This document shows positions 1 to 6,585 of a stretch of DNA of 12,802 nucleotides, piece after piece. The stretch covers positions 1 to 12,802 of the forward strand of contig JBEKJU010000081.1 of NCBI GenBank assembly GCA_050011095.1. The letters are read 5' to 3'. The stretch comes from JBEKJU01 sp050011095. GTDB lineage: Bacteria > Desulfobacterota > Syntrophorhabdia > Syntrophorhabdales > WCHB1-27. The translations under genes and the position numbers were made by a program. Every line of letters starts with the position of its first letter. The stretch's first letter is position 1. The notes under the pieces are model-generated. The model was not told where the DNA came from, searched no databases, and saw only the letters and a program-made list of their open reading frames with translations.

Positions 1-658
1 CGAAGATCAGGGCCATACCCACCCCGGCATGGCCGATACCGGGAGCGGTCACGACCATATGGGGTCGTCCCGTAGGCAGCGTGAGGCATAGACCGACAAC
101 GGAGGCGACGCCAAGGACGATGGCTGCCGTCAGCACATTCTGCGTCCACTTGCCCTGCTTCAGGCCCGCTATGCTTATTGCCGTGAGAAGAACGACAGCG
201 GCCGCCCCATAGACGGATGACGAGTATGGGCCGAGCGTCGCGATTTGCGAGGCGTAATCGCCTATCAGGAACCCGTGCATCGCGATTAAACCCGTCCGGA
301 TCACGGTCATCCGGGACCACGCAAAGAGAAAGGCCGGAATGTCCCCGAAGGCGCGCCACAGATAATGGTAATCCCCTCCCGGGTGGGGATAGGCCGACGT
401 CAGTTCGGCATAGCAGAGCGCCCCGGCCAGCGAGATCGCCCCACCGGCGAGCCAGAGGAGCAGGACGGCCGAGGCGTTCGGGCACCGGGCCGCTACAAGA
501 GAGGGTGTTTTGAAGATACCGGCGCCGATCACCATTGTAACGATGACGGCGACGCCATCGGGCACGGTGAAGGTACTTCTCGGCGCCCCGTCAGGCCGGA
601 CGCGCTCTCCCTCATTGTCTTCCGGTACTACCAGTCTTATATATCGTCTCGACAACAA
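1..658 (-). CDS. APC-family amino acid permease, N-terminal part (C-terminus outside window)
   Basis: Membrane transporter of the amino acid-polyamine-organocation superfamily, expected to move an amino acid across the inner membrane by proton coupling or exchange; the substrate cannot be told. Reading the minus strand gives about 219 open residues running off the left edge. The hallmark of helix 1, GAGIFKTPSLVAA, lies near residues 45-57, followed by a hydrophobic helix 2 and the family-typical stretch AELTSAYPHPGGDYHYL. Further hydrophobic helices follow (for example VYGAAAVVLLTAISIAGL). The start is uncertain. The frame is open back to about 722 with no in-frame ATG; I chose the TTG at 658-656, which has a weak AGG eight bases upstream (TTG 655 is equally possible). 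An ATG at 615-613 with GGAAG before it is in another frame that stops after 28 codons, so a frameshift near the 5' end cannot be excluded. The family call is solid; the start is not. Confidence 0.85.
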   Translation of the reverse strand, partial: MLSRRYIRLVVPEDNEGERVRPDGAPRSTFTVPDGVAVIVTMVIGAGIFKTPSLVAARCPNASAVLLLWLAGGAISLAGALCYAELTSAYPHPGGDYHYLWRAFGDIPAFLFAWSRMTVIRTGLIAMHGFLIGDYASQIATLGPYSSSVYGAAAVVLLTAISIAGLKQGKWTQNVLTAAIVLGVASVVGLCLTLPTGRPHMVVTAPGIGHAGVGMALIF

Positions 659-774
659 CCTGTCAGCCTGTCTCCCTGTTGGCGGGTCGAAGCGTGAATC
701 TCCGTCACCGGGTACCGGTAATCATGAGGAAAACCAGGCGAACCCGCATGCTATAGTCAATACGGCCCGATTGT

Positions 775-803
775 AATCTATTGCCCGGTCGGCCTCTTGT
801 CAA
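775..803 (-). promoter_or_regulatory. Sigma70-like promoter for the permease
   Basis: On the minus strand a perfect TTGACA (803-798) is followed by a 17-bp spacer and TAGATT (780-775), a 4/6 match to TATAAT. Transcription would begin near 768, giving a leader of about 110 nt before the proposed TTG start. The perfect -35 and ideal spacing make it credible. It is assigned by pattern only. Confidence 0.5.
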
Positions 804-806
804 GCC

Positions 807-828
807 GCCCCCTGGGCTATGAGGGGGC
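807..828. repeat. Perfect 7-bp inverted repeat in the divergent intergenic region
   Basis: GCCCCCT (807-813) and AGGGGGC (822-828) pair perfectly around an 8-base loop. The repeat sits just upstream of the permease -35 box and about 35 bp before the -35 of the rightward promoter. It has no T-run on either side, so a terminator is unlikely. A protein-binding operator shared by the two divergent promoters is possible. No other structure was recognised in the 659-969 gap apart from the two promoters. Confidence 0.4.
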
Positions 829-862
829 CGGGCGATCTTCTTCTGTGTGACCGGAGGGAGGC

Positions 863-892
863 TTGTCTTTTCAGTAAATATAGGCATATACT
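863..892 (+). promoter_or_regulatory. Sigma70-like promoter for the DUF362/polyferredoxin unit
   Basis: TTGTCT (863-868, 4/6 match to the -35 consensus) is separated by 18 bp from TATACT (887-892, 5/6 match to the -10 consensus), in the most AT-rich part of the intergenic gap. Predicted transcription start is near 899, about 70 nt before the ATG at 970. It faces away from the permease promoter, so the two genes are divergently transcribed. Confidence 0.45.
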
Positions 893-969
893 TTTAAGAT
901 CAACGGCGAAGGGCGGTCAAAAGAGAGCGATGGTATTCATTTTGTTCAACAACGCCATGAGGTTAAGCC

Positions 970-1854
970 ATGAATAGGAGAGAGTTTCTCAGGTTTTCCG
1001 GCCTGTTAGTTCTCATGAATCAATTTTCCATGAAAGGCCTCTCGGCAAAGGAGACCTCCGTCGTCGCGGTTGCCGAAGGTCACGACTATGGCGCCATCAC
1101 AAAAAACGCGATCAATGCCCTGGGGGGCATGGGCCGATTTGTGAAGAGCGGGAATACCGTGGTCGTCAAGCCAAACTTGGGCTGGGACAGAAGGCCGGAA
1201 CAGGCCGCGACCACCCATCCCGCAGTTGTCCGGGCGATCGTGGAGGAGTGCCTGAAGGCCGGGGCAAAGAGGGTGAAGGTCTTCGACAACCCCTGCAACG
1301 ACATGAGAAGGACTTACGAAAACAGCGGCATAACCGCCGCGTTAAAAGGCCTCAAGAATGTGGAAACCAGGTATATGGAAGAGGAGCGCTACAAGAAAGT
1401 GAGCCTTAAGGGGGGGGTCTTCATCAAGGAATGGGAGCTTTACGGTGAGGCCCTTTCGGCTGACGTTTTCATTAACGTCCCCATCGCGAAACACCACGGG
1501 CTCACAGGGGTGACGTTGGCCCTCAAGAACATAATGGGCATAATGGGCGGGGACAGGGGGTTCATCCACAGGCAGATCGCGGACGCCCTCGCCGACGTGA
1601 ACAGTACCGTAAAGAGCCATGTCGTGGTGATCGACGCCACCCGCATCCTCACCGCCCACGGGCCTACGGGCGGCAGCCTGCGGGACGTAAAGGTCCTGAA
1701 CAAGGTGATCGCCTCGAACGACATCGTTGCGGCCGACGCCTATGCCACGGGCCTTTTCGGCCTCAAGCCGGAGGATATACCCATCACCGTCACCGCCCAC
1801 AGAAGGGGACTCGGAGAGATGAATATGGCGAAGGTCAGGATAGTCAAGGCCTAA
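970..1854 (+). CDS. DUF362 domain protein with Tat-type signal
   Basis: A 294-residue member of the DUF362 family, whose biochemical function is not established; members occur mainly in anaerobes and are often encoded near, or fused to, 4Fe-4S ferredoxins. The N-terminus NRREFLRFSG (residues 2-11) followed by a short hydrophobic stretch (GLLVLM) fits a twin-arginine signal, with possible cleavage after GLSA (residue 26). This suggests export, probably of a folded cofactor-bearing protein. The DUF362 body includes VVVKPNLGWDRRPEQAATTHP (part, residues 64-84), a conserved-looking FDNPCNDMRRTYENSG (105-120, Cys109), the segment VPIAKHHGLTGVTLALKN (170-187) and DATRILTAHGPTGG (222-235). There is no C-terminal ferredoxin domain here; the next gene supplies one. 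The start is backed by GAGG seven bases upstream of the ATG. The codons at 1410-1417 contain eight consecutive G. The domain call is confident; the reaction is unknown. Confidence 0.85.
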   Translation: MNRREFLRFSGLLVLMNQFSMKGLSAKETSVVAVAEGHDYGAITKNAINALGGMGRFVKSGNTVVVKPNLGWDRRPEQAATTHPAVVRAIVEECLKAGAKRVKVFDNPCNDMRRTYENSGITAALKGLKNVETRYMEEERYKKVSLKGGVFIKEWELYGEALSADVFINVPIAKHHGLTGVTLALKNIMGIMGGDRGFIHRQIADALADVNSTVKSHVVVIDATRILTAHGPTGGSLRDVKVLNKVIASNDIVAADAYATGLFGLKPEDIPITVTAHRRGLGEMNMAKVRIVKA

Positions 1855-1879
1855 AGGGCAAGGGCCGCAAGAACGCACC

Positions 1880-3379
1880 ATGAAGATCAGTACCTCCCGT
1901 ATTTTCCAGTTCCTCTTCCTTGCCGTTTTCTTACTCCTCTTTGTCACTACCGACTATCGCGGCAAGGACGAGATCTCCGTCGCCCTGAACAGTTTCTTCA
2001 GGGCCGATCCCCTTGTCGCCCTGAGCTATCTCTTCTCCGCGAAGACGTTCACGATCCTTCTCCTCCCAGGCCTTTTTGTCCTAGTCACGTCCGCCTTTCT
2101 CGGCAGATTCTTTTGCGGCTGGATCTGCCCGCTCGGGACACTCATCGACCTCGTCACGAAAAGGATACCGAAAGGTAAACCCCTTCCCCTCCTCAAGGGA
2201 AGGCTCAAGTACTACCTCCTCTTCATCATCCTCTTCGCGGCCCTCTTCAGCGTGAACCTGGCGGGCATCTTCGACCCCATCGCGATCCTTGTCCGCTTCC
2301 TGACCTTCTCCTTTTATCCGCTGTTCGGCTATCTCGCAAAGGCGGGCTGGGTGGGACTCTACGGGCTCCTCGGGGACTGGCGGGACCACCTCGAGCCGGG
2401 CTATCAACTTCTCAAGGATTACGTGCTCCCTTTTCGGGACACCTTCTACCCCCTCGCCCTCGTCTCCCTTCTCTTCCTTATGGCCATAATCTTTCTCGAA
2501 AGGTTCGAGCGGCGCAACTGGTGCAGGAATATCTGCCCCCTCGGCACGCTCCTGGGTCTTGTCGGCCGCCTTTCGTTCCTCAGGAGGCTTCCGGCCAGGC
2601 TCTGCGCCGACTGCGGCGACTGCACGGACCATTGCCCCACCTCCCTTGACGATGGGGTGTTCCGGAAGGAGAACTGTGTCCTCTGTCTCGATTGCGTCAG
2701 AAAATGCGCCCAGGGGCGGGCCGCGTTCCGCCTACGGCTCCCGGCAAGGAGAGAGCCCCTTTTCTCACCCGGAAGGAGGGTCTTCGTCACGGGGCTGGTA
2801 TCGGGTCTCTTCGTCTCCCGCATGCTCGGCGCGAACCTGCCGACCAGGGAGACGCGCCTTCTCCGTCCGCCAGGCGTGCTGAAGGAAGAGGACTTCCTGA
2901 AGAGGTGTGTGAGGTGCGGGGAGTGCATGAAGGTCTGCCTGCGAAGCGCCCTCTATCCGGCGTCGCTCCAGGCAGGCATCTATGGTCTCTACACACCGAC
3001 GATCGTGCCGCGCCTCGGCTACTGCGAATACAACTGCAACCTCTGCGGACAGGTGTGTCCCACGGGTGCGATACCGAACCTGCCCCTCGGCGTCAAGAAG
3101 AAGGCGGTGATCGGATGCGCGGTGGTCGACAGGAATCATTGCCTGCCCTACGCACGTAAGATGAACTGCATGGTCTGCGAGGAGCACTGCCCGATCCCGG
3201 ACAAGGCGATCAGGTTCGAGACGGTCCGGGAGACCGATTATGACGGGAAAACGGTCGTCCTCAAGAGGCCCTACGTCGTCGACGATTTATGCACGGGATG
3301 CGGCATCTGCGAATATGTCTGCCCCCTTGAGGAAAAGGCGGGGATAGAGGTCTACAAGAAGACGAAGAAAAGATTGTAG
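1880..3379 (+). CDS. NapH-like membrane ferredoxin fused to NapG/MauM-like polyferredoxin
   Basis: A 499-residue electron-transfer protein. Residues 1-210 hold about four to five membrane helices (around 8-24, 55-75, 111-130, 186-206) and the NapH/NosR-type motif FFCGWICPLGT (77-87). A second CxxxCP follows as WCRNICPLGT (214-223). Two ferredoxin motifs follow: C242/245/248/252 and C266/269/272/276. Then comes GRRVFVTGLVSGLFVSRML (298-316), an RR motif with a hydrophobic segment that resembles an uncleaved Tat signal. The C-terminal half looks like NapG/MauM: C343/346/349/353; C382/386/389/393; C421-x8-C430-x2-C433-x3-C437; and C471/474/477/481. That makes about six 4Fe-4S clusters. NapG and NapH are normally separate proteins passing electrons from quinol to a periplasmic reductase. 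No reductase or cytochrome is encoded here, so the partner may be the DUF362 protein 25 nt upstream. The ribosome site is weak (AGGG about 15 bases from the ATG), suggesting translational coupling. Confidence 0.85.
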   Translation: MKISTSRIFQFLFLAVFLLLFVTTDYRGKDEISVALNSFFRADPLVALSYLFSAKTFTILLLPGLFVLVTSAFLGRFFCGWICPLGTLIDLVTKRIPKGKPLPLLKGRLKYYLLFIILFAALFSVNLAGIFDPIAILVRFLTFSFYPLFGYLAKAGWVGLYGLLGDWRDHLEPGYQLLKDYVLPFRDTFYPLALVSLLFLMAIIFLERFERRNWCRNICPLGTLLGLVGRLSFLRRLPARLCADCGDCTDHCPTSLDDGVFRKENCVLCLDCVRKCAQGRAAFRLRLPARREPLFSPGRRVFVTGLVSGLFVSRMLGANLPTRETRLLRPPGVLKEEDFLKRCVRCGECMKVCLRSALYPASLQAGIYGLYTPTIVPRLGYCEYNCNLCGQVCPTGAIPNLPLGVKKKAVIGCAVVDRNHCLPYARKMNCMVCEEHCPIPDKAIRFETVRETDYDGKTVVLKRPYVVDDLCTGCGICEYVCPLEEKAGIEVYKKTKKRL

Positions 3380-3441
3380 TTCGAAGGACGGCCGGACCCG
3401 GCGCTTCCGTGGCCCCCTACCCTTCTCCGGATGTCTTCCGC

Positions 3442-3467
3442 TACCATCTTTCCGGCCGAATATGGTA
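3442..3467. promoter_or_regulatory. Dyad overlapping the guaB promoter, possible operator
   Basis: TACCAT (3442-3447) and ATGGTA (3462-3467) form a perfect 6-bp inverted repeat with a 14-bp spacer. Just inside, TT (3449-3450) and AA (3459-3460) extend the symmetry after one mismatch. The right arm overlaps the first bases of the -10 element, where a bound repressor would block polymerase. The regulator is unknown. Confidence 0.35.
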
Positions 3468-3471
3468 TATT
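3463..3471 (+). promoter_or_regulatory. Extended -10 promoter for the guaB operon
   Basis: TG (3463-3464) one base before TATATT (3466-3471, 5/6 match to TATAAT) makes an extended -10 element. No good -35 is visible 17 bp upstream, which extended -10 promoters tolerate. Transcription would start near 3478, leaving a leader of about 73 nt before the ATG at 3551. It is the only credible promoter in the 171-bp gap after the polyferredoxin gene. Confidence 0.4.
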
Positions 3472-3550
3472 GTCTTCTGATGATCCACCTCCCGAGCGGC
3501 TACCAGCACCGCACCACCTTGGCGCGCTTATAGAAAGAGAGGAGAGTACT

Positions 3551-5017
3551 ATGGACGAACATTATACCGAGGAAGGTCTTACCTTTGACGATCTTCTTCT
3601 TGTCCCGGCTTTCAGCCAGGTAATGCCCTCCGACGTGGAGGTGTCGAGCTTCCTCACACCGGCCATAAAACTGAATATCCCCCTCATCAGCGCCGCCATG
3701 GACACGGTCACCGAGGCGAAGACCGCCATATGCATGGCCCAGGAGGGAGGGATCGGCATAATCCACCGGAACATGGGCGTCAGGGAGCAGGCCCAGGAAG
3801 TGGAGCAGGTAAAAAAATCGGAAAGCGGCATGATCGTCGATCCTATCGTCATATCGCCGGACCAGCGTATAGGGGACGCCCTGGAGTTGATGGCGCGGTT
3901 CAGGATATCGGGAATCCCCGTCACGCGGGGGAGAAAACTCGTCGGCATCATTACGAACAGGGACCTCAGGTTCGAGACCAACCTCGGGCAGAAGGTCGAG
4001 GACGTCATGACGAAGGAGAACCTCGTCACCGTCGATGAAGGCATCAGCCTGGAGGAATCGAAGAGGGTGCTCCACAAGCACAGGATCGAGAAGCTTCTCG
4101 TAGTGGACCCAGAGTATAATCTGAAGGGGCTCATCACCATAAAGGACATCGAAAAGGTGATACGATATCCCTATGCATGCAAGGATTCGCTCGGCCGCCT
4201 GCGGGTCGGGGCCGCCGTCGGCGTCGGAAGCGACAGGGATAAGAGGGTCGATGCCCTCATCAAGGCGGGGTGCGACGTGATCGTCATCGACACGGCCCAC
4301 GGCCACTCAAAAAACGTAATAGAGGCCGTGCGTGATATCAGGAGCAATTTCAAGGGCGTGCAGCTCATCGGCGGTAATATCGCAACCGAAGAGGGGTGCC
4401 GGGCGCTCATCGACGCCGGGTGCGACGCGGTAAAGATAGGGGTGGGACCGGGATCGATCTGCACCACCAGGATCGTGGCGGGTGTGGGCGTTCCCCAGAT
4501 AACGGCAATTCGCGGCGCGGCCAAGGCGGCGCGGGAGCGGGACGTCCCGATCATCGCGGACGGGGGCGTCAAATTCTCCGGTGATATCACGAAGGCCATC
4601 GCCGCCGGCGCGGACGTGGTGATGATAGGGAATCTCTTCGCGGGGGCCGATGAGACACCGGGCGAAATGGTCCTTTACCAGGGACGCACCTACAAGATGT
4701 ACCGGGGCATGGGCTCCCTCGACGCTATGAAGGACGGCAAGACGAGGGACCGTTACTCCATCCCCGAGAACGAGGTCGAATCGAAGATCGTCCCGGAGGG
4801 GATCGAGGGGCGCGTGCCATACCGGGGCTCGCTTTCATTCACCCTCCATCAGTTGATAGGGGGGCTGCGGGCAGGCATGGGCTATCTGGGCTGCCGCGAT
4901 CTTACCGAGCTACGGAAAAATGCGAGATTCCTCCGGATCACGAACGCGGGCTTGCGCGAAAGCCACGTGCACGACGTGATGATCACCAAGGAGGCGCCGA
5001 ACTACCGCATCGAATGA
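3551..5017 (+). CDS. guaB: Inosine-5'-monophosphate dehydrogenase
   Basis: Cytosolic enzyme oxidising IMP to XMP with NAD+, the committed step to GMP. The 488-residue protein has the usual bacterial length and layout. The N-terminus EEGLTFDDLLLVPA (7-20) opens the barrel, two CBS domains sit at about 95-205, and the barrel then resumes. The catalytic-loop motif GPGSICTTR (299-307) gives nucleophile Cys304. The flap Arg-Tyr pair is at 401-402, and the phosphate-binding DGGV and MIGNLFAG motifs are present. The frame is open further upstream to an ATG at 3431, but the ATG at 3551 is chosen. It is preceded by AGAGGAG six bases away, and the upstream extension has no family similarity and would swallow the promoter. 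It is the first gene of a four-gene operon; guaA follows after 13 nt and performs the next step, so the pair makes a complete IMP-to-GMP route. Confidence 0.97.
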   Translation: MDEHYTEEGLTFDDLLLVPAFSQVMPSDVEVSSFLTPAIKLNIPLISAAMDTVTEAKTAICMAQEGGIGIIHRNMGVREQAQEVEQVKKSESGMIVDPIVISPDQRIGDALELMARFRISGIPVTRGRKLVGIITNRDLRFETNLGQKVEDVMTKENLVTVDEGISLEESKRVLHKHRIEKLLVVDPEYNLKGLITIKDIEKVIRYPYACKDSLGRLRVGAAVGVGSDRDKRVDALIKAGCDVIVIDTAHGHSKNVIEAVRDIRSNFKGVQLIGGNIATEEGCRALIDAGCDAVKIGVGPGSICTTRIVAGVGVPQITAIRGAAKAARERDVPIIADGGVKFSGDITKAIAAGADVVMIGNLFAGADETPGEMVLYQGRTYKMYRGMGSLDAMKDGKTRDRYSIPENEVESKIVPEGIEGRVPYRGSLSFTLHQLIGGLRAGMGYLGCRDLTELRKNARFLRITNAGLRESHVHDVMITKEAPNYRIE

Positions 5018-5030
5018 GACAGGATTGACA

Positions 5031-6584
5031 ATGAACTTGCGCGACTATCACGACGAGATCGTGACAATTCTGGATTTCGGGTCCCAGTACACCCAGTTGA
5101 TCGCCCGAAAGGTGAGGGAGCTGGGCGTCTACTGCGAGATATTCCCCTATAATGTGGACGTCGGGCGGATACGGTCGGCCCATCCCATCGGTATCATTCT
5201 CTCCGGGGGGCCCAGGAGCGTGACCGAAGCGGATGCGCCCATGTGCGATCCGGCCATCTTCCGCCTTGACGCGCCGATCCTCGGGATCTGCTACGGCATC
5301 CAGCTGATCGCGAAACTCTATGACGGCGAGGTCCAGAGGTCAGAGAAGCGGGAGTACGGCCGAGCCCATCTCTATCTCGACAGCACGGACGGACTCCTCG
5401 ACGGCATGGCCGACGGCGACATCGCCTGGATGAGCCATGGGGACAGTATTATGCGCATGCCTCCGGGCTTTACGGCCCTCGCCCACTCCGAGAATTCGCC
5501 CTACGCGGCCATCAGGAACGAGACGGGCTCGATCTACGGCGTCCAATTCCATCCCGAGGTGCACCACACGCCCAAGGGCAAGGTGGTCCTCAGGAACTTC
5601 CTCTACAGCATCTGCAAGGCAAAGGGCCTCTTCTCCACATCGTCCTTCATCGAGATGACAACCCAGAAGATCCGCGAGGAGGTGGGCGACGGGAAGGTCG
5701 TGTGCGCCCTCAGCGGGGGCGTCGACTCTTCCGTCGTCGCGACCCTCGTCCACCGGGCGATAGGCGACAGGCTCACCTGCGTCTTCGTGAATAACGGCGT
5801 GCTCAGGAAGAACGAGGGGCAGGAGGTGCTCGACCTTTTCAAGGACCGGCTCCACCTCAACCTCCGGTACGTCGACGGGTCGGAACGGTTCCTTGCCGCG
5901 CTGAAGGGCGTCAGGGACCCGGAGAGGAAGCGGAAGATCATCGGACGGCTCTTTATCAAGGTCTTCGAGGAAGAGGCGCGCACCCTCGGCGATATACGCT
6001 ACCTGGCCCAGGGGACCCTCTATCCCGACGTCATCGAGAGCGTCTCGTTCAAGGGCCCCTCCGCCACCATCAAGAGCCATCACAACGTCGGCGGCCTTCC
6101 GAAGCGCATGAGGCTGAGGCTCATCGAGCCGCTCAGGGAGCTTTTCAAGGACGAGGTGCGCGTCGTCGGAGGCGGGCTCGGCCTTCCCGCCCATGTGGTC
6201 CAGAGACAGCCTTTTCCCGGCCCCGGCCTGGCCATAAGGATAATAGGCGATGTCACGAGGGAGCGGGTCGAAATGCTCCAGGAGGCGGACGACATCATAC
6301 GCGAGGAGATCGAGCGAAAGGAGATCTTCGCACACATATGGCAGTCCTTCGCGATCCTGATCCCCATCAAGACCGTGGGCGTCATGGGGGACGAGCGCAC
6401 CTACGCCCACGCGATTGCCTTGCGCATCGTGGAGAGCGAGGACGGCATGACCGCGGACTGGTCGAGGGTGCCCTATGACGTGCTCGACCTCATCTCCCGC
6501 AGGGTCATCAACGAGGTTACGGGCGTGAACCGTGTGGTCCTCGACATATCATCGAAGCCGCCGAGCACGATAGAATGGGAGTAG
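5031..6584 (+). CDS. guaA: GMP synthase (glutamine-hydrolysing)
   Basis: Cytosolic enzyme converting XMP to GMP with ATP and glutamine. The 517 residues follow the standard single-chain order. A class I glutamine amidotransferase domain carries nucleophile Cys87 in GICYGIQ, with His174 and Glu176 in VQFHPEVHH. An ATP-pyrophosphatase domain has its PP-loop SGGVDSS at 228-234. The C-terminal dimerisation domain ends in the conserved SKPPSTIEWE. The start is the ATG at 5031, with AGGA (5021-5024) six bases before it. A TTG at 5025 is in frame but lies directly against that ribosome site, so it is rejected. The gene begins 13 nt after guaB and ends 1 nt before dnaE, so it is almost certainly cotranscribed with both. 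Confidence 0.97.
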   Translation: MNLRDYHDEIVTILDFGSQYTQLIARKVRELGVYCEIFPYNVDVGRIRSAHPIGIILSGGPRSVTEADAPMCDPAIFRLDAPILGICYGIQLIAKLYDGEVQRSEKREYGRAHLYLDSTDGLLDGMADGDIAWMSHGDSIMRMPPGFTALAHSENSPYAAIRNETGSIYGVQFHPEVHHTPKGKVVLRNFLYSICKAKGLFSTSSFIEMTTQKIREEVGDGKVVCALSGGVDSSVVATLVHRAIGDRLTCVFVNNGVLRKNEGQEVLDLFKDRLHLNLRYVDGSERFLAALKGVRDPERKRKIIGRLFIKVFEEEARTLGDIRYLAQGTLYPDVIESVSFKGPSATIKSHHNVGGLPKRMRLRLIEPLRELFKDEVRVVGGGLGLPAHVVQRQPFPGPGLAIRIIGDVTRERVEMLQEADDIIREEIERKEIFAHIWQSFAILIPIKTVGVMGDERTYAHAIALRIVESEDGMTADWSRVPYDVLDLISRRVINEVTGVNRVVLDISSKPPSTIEWE

Positions 6585-6585
6585 A

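Noticed and set aside
705..887. Small minus-strand frame of 60 codons in the divergent intergenic region
   Set aside because: It overlaps the permease promoter and the GC dyad, has no convincing ribosome site and no recognisable protein features. An upstream leader peptide is possible but unsupported.
3431..3550. Forty-codon N-terminal extension of guaB from an ATG at 3431
   Set aside because: The extension has no IMP dehydrogenase similarity, covers the promoter candidate, and the ATG at 3551 has a clear AGAGGAG ribosome site and gives the normal length.
3472..3550. Possible riboswitch in the guaB leader
   Set aside because: The leader is only about 73 nt. I could not see the conserved core of a purine, PRPP, ppGpp or guanidine riboswitch, nor an intrinsic terminator followed by T.
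5340..6410. Long antisense open frame of 356 codons opposite guaA
   Set aside because: Lies wholly within the strongly supported guaA gene. Its composition is that of the reverse complement of GC-biased codons, with no recognisable domain.
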